From an uncultured Flavobacteriaceae bacterium (GTDB taxonomy: Bacteria; Bacteroidota; Bacteroidia; Flavobacteriales; Flavobacteriaceae), in contig CANNAN010000009.1 in NCBI GenBank assembly GCA_947502635.1, forward strand, positions 159,064-223,063: DNA of 64,000 bases, given 5' to 3'. Every line of letters begins with the position of its first letter. The first letter of the stretch is position 1. The position numbers were made by a program, and so were the translations under genes. Under the pieces are notes generated by a model, which was not told the origin of the DNA, did not search any database, and saw only the letters and a list, made by a program, of their open reading frames with translations. Shown in pieces: positions 54,431 to 63,268 of this stretch.

Positions 54431-55384
54431 TTAATTATCTTTTAACAACAAGGCTTCCAATTTTTGAAGACGTTGTTTTAACTCTTGATACTCTGTTGCT
54501 TGATTTTTTAATTGCTTTTCTTGTTGGATGGTGTATAAAGTGAGCTCTTCTATTTTTTCAAGAAGTTTCAAATTCATTTCTTTAAGACGAACACCATTGG
54601 TTTCCATCTCTTTGGCCGAAGGGATATTTGGTAAATGTCCTTTTTTCACAATATAGTTTTCTAACTCGGTTAATGTTTTTAGGTCATAATCTTTATAGAA
54701 AACATAATCTGGTGCTACGGCACCTAATAGATCCACTTTTACTTCATTGGCATGGATGTCTCCTTTTACAGCGAGTTTGGCGTCTGGGGTTATGGTGCCT
54801 ATGCCGACGTTGCCCGTTTCTACATAGACATCATTTTCGAAGCTTGTTTTAAATTTATTAATTAAACCATAGCCTAAACCTTTTTTATATGCTCCCCACT
54901 CACCAATAACTATTGTAGAATTTTGATAAGGCATGTGCATAAAGTTGGTCGGTTCGGTATCGCCAGACAATATTGTAGAGCTTAGTTTTATTGATTCTCT
55001 ATCTATATTATCGAGTCTTAATTGCCGAATTGATAAGCTATTATTATAATGTCCAGAATCAGGCTTACATTCAATAGAAACACCTTTTTTACCATTATCA
55101 GCTCGATAAACACCTACAAACCCACCTCCTTGAAAATTACCATCCAAATCAATGGTTTTCTTATTGGTTGGAGCATATATTTTATGGTTTGTATTAGTAT
55201 TAATCTCTGTTCTTGCTCCGTTGGGGTCTCCTATTAGTAAATCACTTGAAAACCGGCCAGTTCCTACTACATCCAGTTTATAGGAAGGTGTTGTTGTTCC
55301 TACACCTACATTAGTACCAGTATCAGTAACTTGTGCAATCATTGAGCTACAAACCAAAAAGCTTACTAAAAATATTTTCTTCAT
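54431..55384 (-). CDS. Tail-fibre-like secreted protein, paralogue 3, first gene of the Rhs operon
   Basis: A 317-residue protein: signal peptide (1-17), GTNVGVGTTTPSYKLDVVG, DPNGARTEINTNTNHKIYAP, VGVYRADNG and VGIGTITPDAKLAVKG, then the C-terminal block DYVFYKDYDLKTLTELENYI and LKLLEKIEELTLYTIQQEKQ. A terminal coiled coil contains QELKQRLQKLEALL. The first half is nearly the same as paralogue 2 (39464-40435). The start is the ATG just before the signal. It is preceded by the small broken frame 55397-55603 and the operator at 55666-55696. Confidence 0.78.
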   Translation of the reverse strand: MKKIFLVSFLVCSSMIAQVTDTGTNVGVGTTTPSYKLDVVGTGRFSSDLLIGDPNGARTEINTNTNHKIYAPTNKKTIDLDGNFQGGGFVGVYRADNGKKGVSIECKPDSGHYNNSLSIRQLRLDNIDRESIKLSSTILSGDTEPTNFMHMPYQNSTIVIGEWGAYKKGLGYGLINKFKTSFENDVYVETGNVGIGTITPDAKLAVKGDIHANEVKVDLLGAVAPDYVFYKDYDLKTLTELENYIVKKGHLPNIPSAKEMETNGVRLKEMNLKLLEKIEELTLYTIQQEKQLKNQATEYQELKQRLQKLEALLLKDN

Positions 55385-55396
55385 AATTTTATTTCT

Positions 55397-55603
55397 TTAT
55401 TTTTTACTGAATCTCTTTTTTATTTTTTGCTGAATCTCTTTAATAATTTCTGTTTGTTCTTCTTCTATAAGCTTCTGTTTATCTCTCTCACAAAGCATTG
55501 ACTCTTTAATTTCCTGAAACAGTTTAGCATTCTTATCGTCAGATAGAATGCATACTTTCCTAATCCTTCTCCTTCTGTACAGGAAATATCTTAAACAGGT
55601 TTT
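55397..55603 (-). pseudogene. Start-less coding remnant between the Rhs-operon promoter and its first gene
   Basis: On the minus strand 68 codons are open and encode a basic, charged sequence: RYFLYRRRRIRKVC, SDDKNAKLFQEIKES, then KLIEEEQTEIIKEIQQKIKK. The only ATG lies in the second half, at 55498. A 20-base unit (AAGAGATTCAG..AAAAAAT) is duplicated at its end. The composition looks coding, so this may be a decayed gene or a small protein using a rare start. It sits in the leader of the Rhs transcript. Confidence 0.35.
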
Positions 55604-55637
55604 TTAAGAACATTAATCACAGTTTTTAATTTGCCTG

Positions 55638-55696
55638 TAAATCTAAAGAAGTCCAATGAATTAATAGTAAGGTTTTACCTTACTTTTAGTAAGGTT
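55638..55696 (-). promoter_or_regulatory. Secretion/Rhs regulon promoter, copy 2 (Rhs operon)
   Basis: On the minus strand: AACCTTACT (55696-55688), AGTAAGGT(A) (55684-55676) and ACCTTACT (55673-55666). Exactly 20 bases further is TAGATTTA (55645-55638). Same-orientation half-sites are 22 bp apart. It is in the same orientation relative to its operon as copies 1 and 3. The 250-base leader to the first ATG contains the remnant 55397-55603. Confidence 0.82.
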
Positions 55697-55780
55697 GGAA
55701 ATATTTTAATTTTTTTATTATTAACGTCAGCAAAATCAATCTGTTTGTGCTATTTTTAGACAAATTTGTTAAAAAAACGA

Positions 55781-55839
55781 AACCTTACTAAAAGTAAGGT
55801 AAAACCTTACTTTTTATTGGTTTTATATAAATAGATTTG
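55781..55839 (+). promoter_or_regulatory. Secretion/Rhs regulon promoter, copy 3 (response regulator and plus-strand operon)
   Basis: AACCTTACT (55781-55789), AGTAAGGT (55793-55800) and ACCTTACT (55804-55811), then exactly 20 bases to TAGATTTG (55832-55839), a perfect TAnnTTTG box. It is a mirror image of copy 2, so one 175-base region drives both the Rhs operon and the regulator gene. The proximal half-site lies where a -33 box would be, as for a class II activator. Confidence 0.87.
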
Positions 55840-55911
55840 TTTTTTGTATAAAACTTAAGAAGTAGCGCAACCAATTTTTTATTTCTTTTTTTGAGTACAA
55901 AAGCCTATACT

Positions 55912-56586
55912 ATGATTAAATCTTTTCACACGCTAATTATTGAAGATCATCAACTCATTATTGATGGTTATAAAAGAGCTTTAAAATATGTAGCCTCTAA
56001 AAACAATGTTGTTTTTACAACACATGTAGCAAAAAATTGTGATGAAGCAGATGAAGAAATAAAACATGCTCTGGATACCAGAATTATTGATTTGGTGTTT
56101 TTGGATATCAGTTTACCACCTTCATCAAATGGGAAACTACTTTCTGGAGATGATTTAGGTATAAAATTAAGAAATTTATTTCCTAGGGTTAAAATCATTG
56201 TATCAACACACCTAAGTAATAATTATAGACTCGTTAATATTTTAAAAAACATAAAACCTGATAGTTTACTTCTTAAAAGTGAATTAGATTTTCAAAATTT
56301 AACCGACGGAATTTTAAACGTTGTTAATGGCATTCCTTTTTATAGTAAACCTGTTTTAAAATTGGTTAGACAACATGTGTCTAACGATTTTAATTTAGAC
56401 AATATTGACAGGCAAATGTTATATCATTTATCTCAAGGCACTAAGACTAAAGAATTACCTGAAGTAATTCATTTATCTATTGCAGGCATAGAACGTAGAA
56501 AACGGAGACTTAATCAAATTTTTAATAATGAAAAAAAAACGGACAAAGCATTGATAACACTAGCCAAAGAAAAAGGGTTTTTATAA
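55912..56586 (+). CDS. NarL/LuxR-type response regulator of the secretion/Rhs cluster
   Basis: A 224-residue regulator from ATG 55912 (a TTG at 55891 is less likely). The receiver domain starts FHTLIIEDHQLIIDGYKRAL with the acidic pair, has the phospho-acceptor Asp in IDLVFLDISLPPSSNGK, and IIVSTHLSNNYR with SLLLKSELD. The C-terminal HTH (IDRQMLYHLSQGTKTKELPE, LSIAGIERRKRRLNQIF) is a divergent LuxR type. The triple half-site operator overlies the -33 region of its own promoter and of both neighbouring operons, so it is the natural candidate activator. No cognate kinase is adjacent. The secretion genes follow after 33 bases. Confidence 0.85.
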   Translation: MIKSFHTLIIEDHQLIIDGYKRALKYVASKNNVVFTTHVAKNCDEADEEIKHALDTRIIDLVFLDISLPPSSNGKLLSGDDLGIKLRNLFPRVKIIVSTHLSNNYRLVNILKNIKPDSLLLKSELDFQNLTDGILNVVNGIPFYSKPVLKLVRQHVSNDFNLDNIDRQMLYHLSQGTKTKELPEVIHLSIAGIERRKRRLNQIFNNEKKTDKALITLAKEKGFL

Positions 56587-56619
56587 CATGTTTTATTAAT
56601 CTTAGTAAATAAATTACAA

Positions 56620-57024
56620 ATGAAAAAATATAAAAAATTACCAGCCTATAATTTACAGGAAGTTTTAATTGTTCTTGTAATCATTGGAATACTACTATTA
56701 CTAGCCCTCCCTAATTTGATGCCATTAATTAGCAAAACCAAAAGTGTAGAGGCCCAAACACAATTAAAGTTTATTTATAATTCGCAGACTACTTACAGAT
56801 ATATGTACTCGAAATACAGTCTTGATTTAAATGAAATAGATTTTGAAGCGCCTAAAACAGTTAACGAAAATGGAACCAGCAACTATAGCTATGAAATATT
56901 AAATGCTACAAACAGTAGTTTTAAAGCAAAGGCAACTGCTATAACAGATTTTGACGGTGATGGTATTTTTAACGTTTGGGAAATAGACGAAAACGGTACA
57001 CCAAAACAAATAATAAAAGACTAA
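56620..57024 (+). CDS. gspG: Major pseudopilin GspG
   Basis: A 134-residue pseudopilin. The leader MKKYKKLPA precedes YNLQEVLIVLVIIGILLLLALPNLMPLI, with Glu5 of the mature protein present, followed by the amphipathic SKTKSVEAQTQLKFIYNSQTTYRYMYSKYS helix. The closing loop DFDGDGIFNVWEIDENG is Asp-rich, as in the Ca2+-binding loop of GspG. It is the likely major subunit of the pseudopilus. The peptidase gene starts at the next base. Confidence 0.87.
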   Translation: MKKYKKLPAYNLQEVLIVLVIIGILLLLALPNLMPLISKTKSVEAQTQLKFIYNSQTTYRYMYSKYSLDLNEIDFEAPKTVNENGTSNYSYEILNATNSSFKAKATAITDFDGDGIFNVWEIDENGTPKQIIKD

Positions 57025-57504
57025 ATGATATTTATAAAAATCATATTAGCTGTTTCTTTTCTTTTTGTCTTTCTTCAGGACTATAAAGAACGGCTGGTAT
57101 ATTGGTTTTTATTTCCAATTGTTGGATTGTCATGTGCCTTGTTATTTTATAACAATACACTCCCAGAATTATTTTATAATGCTTTAAAAATGAATCTTGC
57201 TTTTACCTTTATATTCATTTCAATTATTTCATTATATGCTAAGCTTAAGCTTAAAACCTCTATTTTAAAAACGATTGGCTTGGGTGATTTATTACTATTT
57301 TTTGCTGTATCATTGACATTCTCTACAGTTTCTTTTATTATCATTTTTATTTGTGCCCTTATTTTTTCACTGGTCTTACATTTGGTATTATCTAAAAATA
57401 AAAAAGCCATTACAGTACCTTTAGCTGGTTATATGAGCCTATTTTTTTTAGCGATATACTTAGTCCAATGGACTAGTAATCTAAACATTGTTTATACGAT
57501 ATAA
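57025..57504 (+). CDS. A24-type prepilin peptidase, short form
   Basis: A 159-residue membrane protein of about five helices. The two catalytic Asp positions of A24 peptidases are seen in FLQDYKERLVYW and in GLGDLLLFF (the GxGD motif). It lacks the N-terminal methylase domain of full-length GspO/PilD, like archaeal-style preflagellin peptidases. It should process the four prepilin-like proteins encoded here. It lies between gspG (no gap) and gspE (4-base gap). Confidence 0.83.
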   Translation: MIFIKIILAVSFLFVFLQDYKERLVYWFLFPIVGLSCALLFYNNTLPELFYNALKMNLAFTFIFISIISLYAKLKLKTSILKTIGLGDLLLFFAVSLTFSTVSFIIIFICALIFSLVLHLVLSKNKKAITVPLAGYMSLFFLAIYLVQWTSNLNIVYTI

Positions 57505-57508
57505 TGCT

Positions 57509-58915
57509 ATGAATAACACGTACACTATTCCTACCGATTTATTACAACTCTTAAGTAGTGAACAGGCCTATCATTATAAAATTATTCCTGTTAAGGCTCA
57601 TAACGGAACACTTGTATTTAAAACGGATACACTTACTGAAAGTCTAAAAAGAGAATTACGCGTTGTTTTTGGAAAGGACATTGAATTACTTCCCGAAACG
57701 TCTGAAAACATTGATTTGTATTTATCCAATAACTTCAGAAAAAAAGATTTTAATAAAGCTGAAGATTTACATTATACCAATGATTTTCTTGAAAAGTTAC
57801 TGCTCTCTGCAAAAGACATTGGTAGTAGTGATATTCATTTTGAACCCTATGAACATAAATGCCGAGTTCGTTTTCGCTTAGACGGAAAGTTAAAAGAGCA
57901 TTTTATTATTGCTTTATCTGAATATCCCGTTATAGTCAATAAACTTAAAATTAAAGCAGGTCTCGATATTTCAGAAAAAAGACTGCCTCAAGATGGACGT
58001 ATTACAGTTAAAACGCAAACAGATGAGTTTGATATTCGTGTGTCTAGTTTACCGACTCTACATGGTGAAAAAATAGTATTACGTATATTAAGTAAAGACG
58101 CCAATCATATAGATATTAATGATTTAGGATTTACAGATAAAGAAATAAAAACATACTCGGAAGCCATTAAAAACCCTAATGGTATTGTACTTATTTCTGG
58201 ACCAACGGGTTCTGGTAAAACAACCACTTTATACGCTACTTTAAAACTGCTTAATGATGATAAAACCAATATTGTAACGATAGAAGATCCTATAGAATAT
58301 ACCCTTGAAGGCATTAATCAAGTGCAATTAAAAGAAAATATAGGTTTAGATTTCACCAGCGCCTTACGTACATTTTTACGTCAGGATCCAGATATTATTA
58401 TGGTGGGTGAGATTCGTGATGTAAAGACTGCCAATATGGCTATTAGAGCAGCTTTAACTGGGCATCTCGTACTTTCTACGATTCACACCAATTCGGCATG
58501 GGCGACCATATCTAGATTAATCGACATGGGGATTCCTGCTTTTTTAATAGCCAGTACTTTAAACGTTAGTATTGCACAACGATTGGTTAGAAAATTATGC
58601 AATCACTGTAAACAAAACACTCCTGTAACAAAAGACTTGTTTCCTGAGAATTTTAGTGTTCCAAAAGATTTAACAAACCATTTTAAGGCTGTTGGTTGCC
58701 CAAAATGTTATCATACAGGTTATACAGGAAGGAAAGCCATCTACGAAATTATACCTATTACAAAAACCTTAATACCGCATATTAAAAATAATGATCTGGA
58801 AATTGATGCTTATTTGGAAGAGCATCATATTACAACCTTAAAACAAAATGCTACCGAACTTATAAAACAAGGTGTTACTTCTGTCGAGGAAGTTTATGCT
58901 TTATTAATTGATTAA
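57509..58915 (+). CDS. gspE: Type II secretion ATPase GspE
   Basis: A 468-residue GspE/PilB ATPase. I chose ATG 57509, since the TTG at 57488 would overlap the peptidase gene. The Walker A is GPTGSGKTTT, the Asp box is near TIEDPIEYTLEGINQVQL, Walker B is LRQDPDIIMVGEIRD and the His box is TGHLVLSTIHTN. The zinc-binding tetracysteine is present (CNHC and CPKC). The N-terminal MshEN-like domain is short (about 1-80). It powers pseudopilus assembly with GspF, which is encoded in the other operon. Confidence 0.97.
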   Translation: MNNTYTIPTDLLQLLSSEQAYHYKIIPVKAHNGTLVFKTDTLTESLKRELRVVFGKDIELLPETSENIDLYLSNNFRKKDFNKAEDLHYTNDFLEKLLLSAKDIGSSDIHFEPYEHKCRVRFRLDGKLKEHFIIALSEYPVIVNKLKIKAGLDISEKRLPQDGRITVKTQTDEFDIRVSSLPTLHGEKIVLRILSKDANHIDINDLGFTDKEIKTYSEAIKNPNGIVLISGPTGSGKTTTLYATLKLLNDDKTNIVTIEDPIEYTLEGINQVQLKENIGLDFTSALRTFLRQDPDIIMVGEIRDVKTANMAIRAALTGHLVLSTIHTNSAWATISRLIDMGIPAFLIASTLNVSIAQRLVRKLCNHCKQNTPVTKDLFPENFSVPKDLTNHFKAVGCPKCYHTGYTGRKAIYEIIPITKTLIPHIKNNDLEIDAYLEEHHITTLKQNATELIKQGVTSVEEVYALLID

Positions 58916-58927
58916 AATCTGAAAAAC

Positions 58928-59806
58928 ATGAAAAAACTATTATTCCTTTTTAGCCTAAGCTTATTTACAGCGATACCATTAGACGCTCAAACCACAACAT
59001 TTGATAATTTAAATGCAAATCCATTAACAAATAAAGCCATTACTTGGACTTCATCCAATTATGGTTCTGGTTTTGGACATAGAATAATTAATGCTGACCC
59101 AGGAGGAAAAACATTATTAAACTTCCAAACAAGACATAACACATCTGTTTGGTCAGATTTGTTAACCTTAACATCTGAAGGTAGAGTTAGTATCGGTAAC
59201 GCTTCTCCCCTATATAAATTAGATGTTATTTCTTCTGATTTTGTTGTATCTAGATTTAGTAGGTCAGGAAGTGGAGGGGCTAGCATGCAAATTGATAATG
59301 CTTCTGGAAATGGTAGTTGGAGGTTAGGTGTTGGGTCGAATAATCATTTTGGAATCTATAAAAGTAGTGAAACTTCATTTGGACAACAGTTAATAATTCA
59401 AGACAATGGTAATATTGGAATTGGCACTAATTCACCAGATTCCAAACTTACCGTAGCAGGCAATATACATGCCCAAGAGGTAAAAGTAACTGTAAATGCA
59501 GGTGCCGATTTTGTATTTAATGAAGATTATAAGCTGCCTTCACTAGAAAGTCTTCATCAATTCATTAAAACAAACAAGCATTTACCAGAAATAGCTTCCG
59601 AAAGAGAGATGCAAGAAAATGGATTGTATTTAGCTGAAATGAATATAAAACTGCTCCAAAAAATAGAAGAGTTGACACTTTATACCATTAATCAGGAAAA
59701 GCGCATTAAGCTTCTTGAACAAGAAAATAACACCCTTAAAACACAAGAAGAACGCATTGATTTATTAGAAGCTCAAATCAATCTACTTTTAAAAAGTAAA
59801 GAATAA
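58928..59806 (+). CDS. Tail-fibre-like secreted protein, paralogue 4, inside the secretion operon
   Basis: A 292-residue protein: signal peptide (1-20), GRVSIGNASPLYKLDVIS, NGNIGIGTNSPDSKLTVAGN, then the C-terminal block DFVFNEDYKLPSLESLHQFI and LAEMNIKLLQKIEELTLYTI with a coiled coil to the end. Unlike the other three, its middle is unique (YGSGFGHRIINADPGGKTLLN). A fibre gene between gspE and gspD indicates a functional link between the fibres and the machine; it may be a substrate or a part of it. Confidence 0.75.
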   Translation: MKKLLFLFSLSLFTAIPLDAQTTTFDNLNANPLTNKAITWTSSNYGSGFGHRIINADPGGKTLLNFQTRHNTSVWSDLLTLTSEGRVSIGNASPLYKLDVISSDFVVSRFSRSGSGGASMQIDNASGNGSWRLGVGSNNHFGIYKSSETSFGQQLIIQDNGNIGIGTNSPDSKLTVAGNIHAQEVKVTVNAGADFVFNEDYKLPSLESLHQFIKTNKHLPEIASEREMQENGLYLAEMNIKLLQKIEELTLYTINQEKRIKLLEQENNTLKTQEERIDLLEAQINLLLKSKE

Positions 59807-59855
59807 ATATATTAATCCTATGCACTATGAAAATTAGTGTATAAACATCTATTGA

Positions 59856-62063
59856 ATGAAAAAAATACTGTTCACACTGCTCTGTTTTTTACCTTGTTTT
59901 CTATTCTCCCAAACAGAAAACCGTATTGAAACTATTAAAAACCAGCTGGAATTACTTTCGGTCGAAAATTCTGGGTTGGCAGAACAAGCAAAAACCGAAA
60001 TAAGTGTAAACAATATCACATTAGCTAATTTTATTTTAGCAATATCTAACACACATAGCGTTAACATAAATATTTCACCAGACCTTAATCAGATAAGTAT
60101 TGCTAACAATAATTTCTCTAATGTCACGGTATCAGACTTATTAGTTTTTCTATGTAAAGAATATGATTTAACCATTGATTTTACTGGGAGTATTTTATCT
60201 ATCAAAAAATACGTTCCTCCAACAGAAGTTCCTGAAAAGCGGGTAATACCTGTAGAATATAATCCCGAAAGGAACAGTATTACTATTGATGCTAAAAGTG
60301 ATAAGCTTTACGATGTTTTTAAACGCATTATGGATGAAAGTGCTAAAAATTTGGTTTTTACGCCTGGTTTAGAAAATAAAGTATTAACCTCCTACATTAA
60401 AGATGTCCCTTTTGATGCTGCTATGGACAAACTGGCATTGGCGAATAATTTATACACAGAAAAAACAAAAGATAATTTTTATGTATTTGAAGATAATAGC
60501 ACATCTGTTAGCGAAGGACAATCAAATTCACGATTAAAAAGAGGTGAAAATCTAATTTTCAAGGTTATAGACATCGAAAACAAATTACTAGAAGTCAATT
60601 TTAATAATACGTCTATAAAAGATATTATTAATAATATTGGTAACGAACTTAACATTGATGTATTTACAGCAACGCCATTAGATCAAGCTGGAAACGTTAC
60701 ATTTAAAGCGTCTTCAATTTCCTTTGATAATCTTTTATTTAAAATATTTGAGTCCAATTCAAATATAAGCCCACAAGCAATTCAAACGCCAGCTTCTAAT
60801 ACCAATAATCGCCCAAATTCTAATACAACAGCTTCTAATTCTAATGGTGGGGTTTTTACCTTCAAAAAAGAAAAAAATATTTACTATTTTGGAACCGAAA
60901 ACCAATTGAGCGTTCGTAAAGTAGAAGTTATTCATTTAATGCATCGTTCTGTAGAATTATTTTCCGATCCGTCTGGTGGAAGCGGAAGAAGCAGAACCGT
61001 TGGGCGAAGTAATTATAATGGAAATAACTATAACCAGTATGGCTCTAACTATAACCAAAATTACGGTCAAAACCTCAATAATTCTGCTAATAATACTTCA
61101 GGTATAAATCGAAACAGAAATGTATCGAATACCAGAAACTACAATAACACATCTAATAATACATCTAATAATATCTCTAAAACTATTGATGAAATTATTC
61201 CCGAGGAAATAGCACAAGGTTTAGATATTAAAATAGATCATGAACTTAACAGTTTATATGTAACAGGACCTAGTGCTAAAATAGAGCGTCTTAAAGATTT
61301 TATTGTATATATAGATAAAACGGTTCCTGTGGTATTGATAGAAGCTATGTTTGTTGAGGTAAGCAAAAACAATACGATAGAAACAGGTGTAACTTGGGGA
61401 ATTGGTGACGAACCTTCTGAAACCAAAGGAGATATTTTTCCTAAAACCGATTTCACGTTAGGAGCAAAAACCATTAATAAGGTGATTAATGGGTTTAGTG
61501 GATTTGATAGATTAAATCTAGGGAAAGTGGTGCCTAACTTTTTTGCTACAGTTAAAGCGATGGAGAGTAATGGCAATCTTAAAATAAAATCGACGCCCAA
61601 ACTTTCAACATTAAATGGCCATAGAGCTACTTTCTCTAATGGAGAAACTTCTTATTATACAGTGACTCAGCGTAACATTTATGGAACCGATAACCCACAA
61701 ACATCAGAAATAACTAATTATGAGCCTATTGATGCTGAACTTGGCCTAACTATAAAACCATTGGTATCTGGTGACGGTCAGGTAACTCTTGACATCTTTG
61801 TTATTCAGTCCAGTTTTGGTAGTCGTATTGATGAGAATGCACCGCCAGATATTAGCTCACGAGAATTTAGCTCTATTATTAGAGTTCAAGACCAGGATAT
61901 TGTGGTTCTTGGTGGATTAGAAGAACAGACCAAAAAAGATTCAGGAACTGGCGTCCCTTTTTTAGCTCGAATACCTGTTATTAAATGGTTATTTAGCTCC
62001 AGAAAGCGTGAGGCTTCTAAAGCCAAATTAACTGTTTTTATAAAACCAACGATCATCTATTAA
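59856..62063 (+). CDS. gspD: Type II secretion outer-membrane secretin GspD
   Basis: A 735-residue secretin with a signal peptide (1-18). N-domains cover about 50-330, with STN/NolW-like segments (SKTIDEIIPEEIAQGLDIK and SLYVTGPSAKIERLKDFIVY). An Asn/Ser-rich linker lies at about 305-445 (NYNGNNYNQYGSNYNQNYGQ). The secretin domain (500-735) contains PVVLIEAMFVEVSKNNTIETG, ATVKAMESNGNLKIKSTPKL, LGLTIKPLVSGDGQVTLDI and IVVLGGLEEQTKKD. The stop overlaps the next start by one base. The linker is longer than in proteobacterial GspD. Confidence 0.94.
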   Translation: MKKILFTLLCFLPCFLFSQTENRIETIKNQLELLSVENSGLAEQAKTEISVNNITLANFILAISNTHSVNINISPDLNQISIANNNFSNVTVSDLLVFLCKEYDLTIDFTGSILSIKKYVPPTEVPEKRVIPVEYNPERNSITIDAKSDKLYDVFKRIMDESAKNLVFTPGLENKVLTSYIKDVPFDAAMDKLALANNLYTEKTKDNFYVFEDNSTSVSEGQSNSRLKRGENLIFKVIDIENKLLEVNFNNTSIKDIINNIGNELNIDVFTATPLDQAGNVTFKASSISFDNLLFKIFESNSNISPQAIQTPASNTNNRPNSNTTASNSNGGVFTFKKEKNIYYFGTENQLSVRKVEVIHLMHRSVELFSDPSGGSGRSRTVGRSNYNGNNYNQYGSNYNQNYGQNLNNSANNTSGINRNRNVSNTRNYNNTSNNTSNNISKTIDEIIPEEIAQGLDIKIDHELNSLYVTGPSAKIERLKDFIVYIDKTVPVVLIEAMFVEVSKNNTIETGVTWGIGDEPSETKGDIFPKTDFTLGAKTINKVINGFSGFDRLNLGKVVPNFFATVKAMESNGNLKIKSTPKLSTLNGHRATFSNGETSYYTVTQRNIYGTDNPQTSEITNYEPIDAELGLTIKPLVSGDGQVTLDIFVIQSSFGSRIDENAPPDISSREFSSIIRVQDQDIVVLGGLEEQTKKDSGTGVPFLARIPVIKWLFSSRKREASKAKLTVFIKPTIIY

Positions 62064-63268
62064 TGTTTGAGTATTTAAAGTCATATCTTTTATATGGAAA
62101 TCAATTTTGTGGGGTTGAGCATACCACCAATAATGATGAACCTATTATATACGCCTCTGTTTTAAAAAAAACAAAGAAAGCTGTCGATATTAGTGAAGTT
62201 TTCACTCTACCATCTATTAAAGACCTTACAGAAAGGCTTTCCAAAAAACAACATGTTTTCTTAATAGTTAATAATGACCACGTATTAACTAAAACTATAA
62301 AAAGTGAGCAAACAGACGATTTAAAACTTGTAAACAAAGCCTTTCCTAATATTAATGCTTCCGATTTTTATTATGAAATTTTAAAGCAAGATACCAACTA
62401 CTTTGTTTCTATTTGCAGACAATCTTATGTGGATGGCCTTATTGAATCGTACACAGAAAACGGCTTATATATTCTGAACTTTTCCTTAGGAAACTCCATC
62501 TTAACCAATATTATTAAATATATAGATGACCCTATTATTTTTACTTCGAATACCGCTATAGCCAATAATAATGGTTTTATTACTTCTATTGATTTTAATT
62601 CGACCATTCAAAAAGAACAATATAATATTAATGGGTTAACCACCCTCAATAGCCATGTCTTATCATTATCTGGAGCCTTAAGTCCTATTTTAAACAGTTA
62701 CCAATCGGTTGTAAATTATAAAAACCAACGAAATAACCTTGCTAGCACCTATAAACAAATTCGGTTTTTTAATCAGTTTTTTAAAATCAGTTTAATTTTT
62801 ATTTTAGGCGTTTTACTAGTAAACTTTCTGTTTTTCAATTTTTATTTTGAAAAAGTAGAAGCATTGAATGAAACCTCACAAATAAATCAGGCAGCAAAAG
62901 AAAAGATCGTAAAACTTAATGAAACTGTTAGTAAATTGCAAAAAACAACAGACGACATGCTTAAAAGCAGCTCGTCTAAAAGTTCGTTTTATATCAATAC
63001 CATAGTTAACAGTCTTCCCGAATCTATATTACTTTCTGAAATAAACTACCAACCTCTGGAAAAGAAAATAAAAAAAGATAAAACAATATTATTACGAAAA
63101 AATACGATTATTGTATCTGGCGATTCTAATAGCAGTCTGCTTTATTCTGAATGGATCTCTACTTTAGAAAATATGGATTGGGTGAACAATATAGAAGTAT
63201 TAGATTATAGTGATGTAAAAACAACTGTTTCTCATTTTAGTATAAAAATAAACATGACCGATGACTAA
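62063..63268 (+). CDS. GspL/PilM-PilN-like inner-membrane assembly protein
   Basis: A 401-residue protein. The first 225 residues are a degenerate actin-like fold (GVEHTTNNDEPIIYASVLKK, DVSEVFTLPSIKDL). One membrane helix (about 246-263) follows, then a periplasmic coiled coil (LNETVSKLQKTTDDM) and a ferredoxin-like domain (STLENMDWVNNIEVLDYS). This order (PilM-like cytoplasmic part, helix, PilN-like periplasmic part) is that of GspL. It overlaps gspD by one base and the next gene by 8 bases. Confidence 0.75.
   Translation: MFEYLKSYLLYGNQFCGVEHTTNNDEPIIYASVLKKTKKAVDISEVFTLPSIKDLTERLSKKQHVFLIVNNDHVLTKTIKSEQTDDLKLVNKAFPNINASDFYYEILKQDTNYFVSICRQSYVDGLIESYTENGLYILNFSLGNSILTNIIKYIDDPIIFTSNTAIANNNGFITSIDFNSTIQKEQYNINGLTTLNSHVLSLSGALSPILNSYQSVVNYKNQRNNLASTYKQIRFFNQFFKISLIFILGVLLVNFLFFNFYFEKVEALNETSQINQAAKEKIVKLNETVSKLQKTTDDMLKSSSSKSSFYINTIVNSLPESILLSEINYQPLEKKIKKDKTILLRKNTIIVSGDSNSSLLYSEWISTLENMDWVNNIEVLDYSDVKTTVSHFSIKINMTDD

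Noticed and set aside
60985..61170. Asn/Tyr-rich repeat in gspD as a CRISPR or tandem DNA repeat
   Set aside because: It is low-complexity coding sequence (linker of the secretin); repeat units and spacing are irregular. No CRISPR array was seen anywhere in the window.
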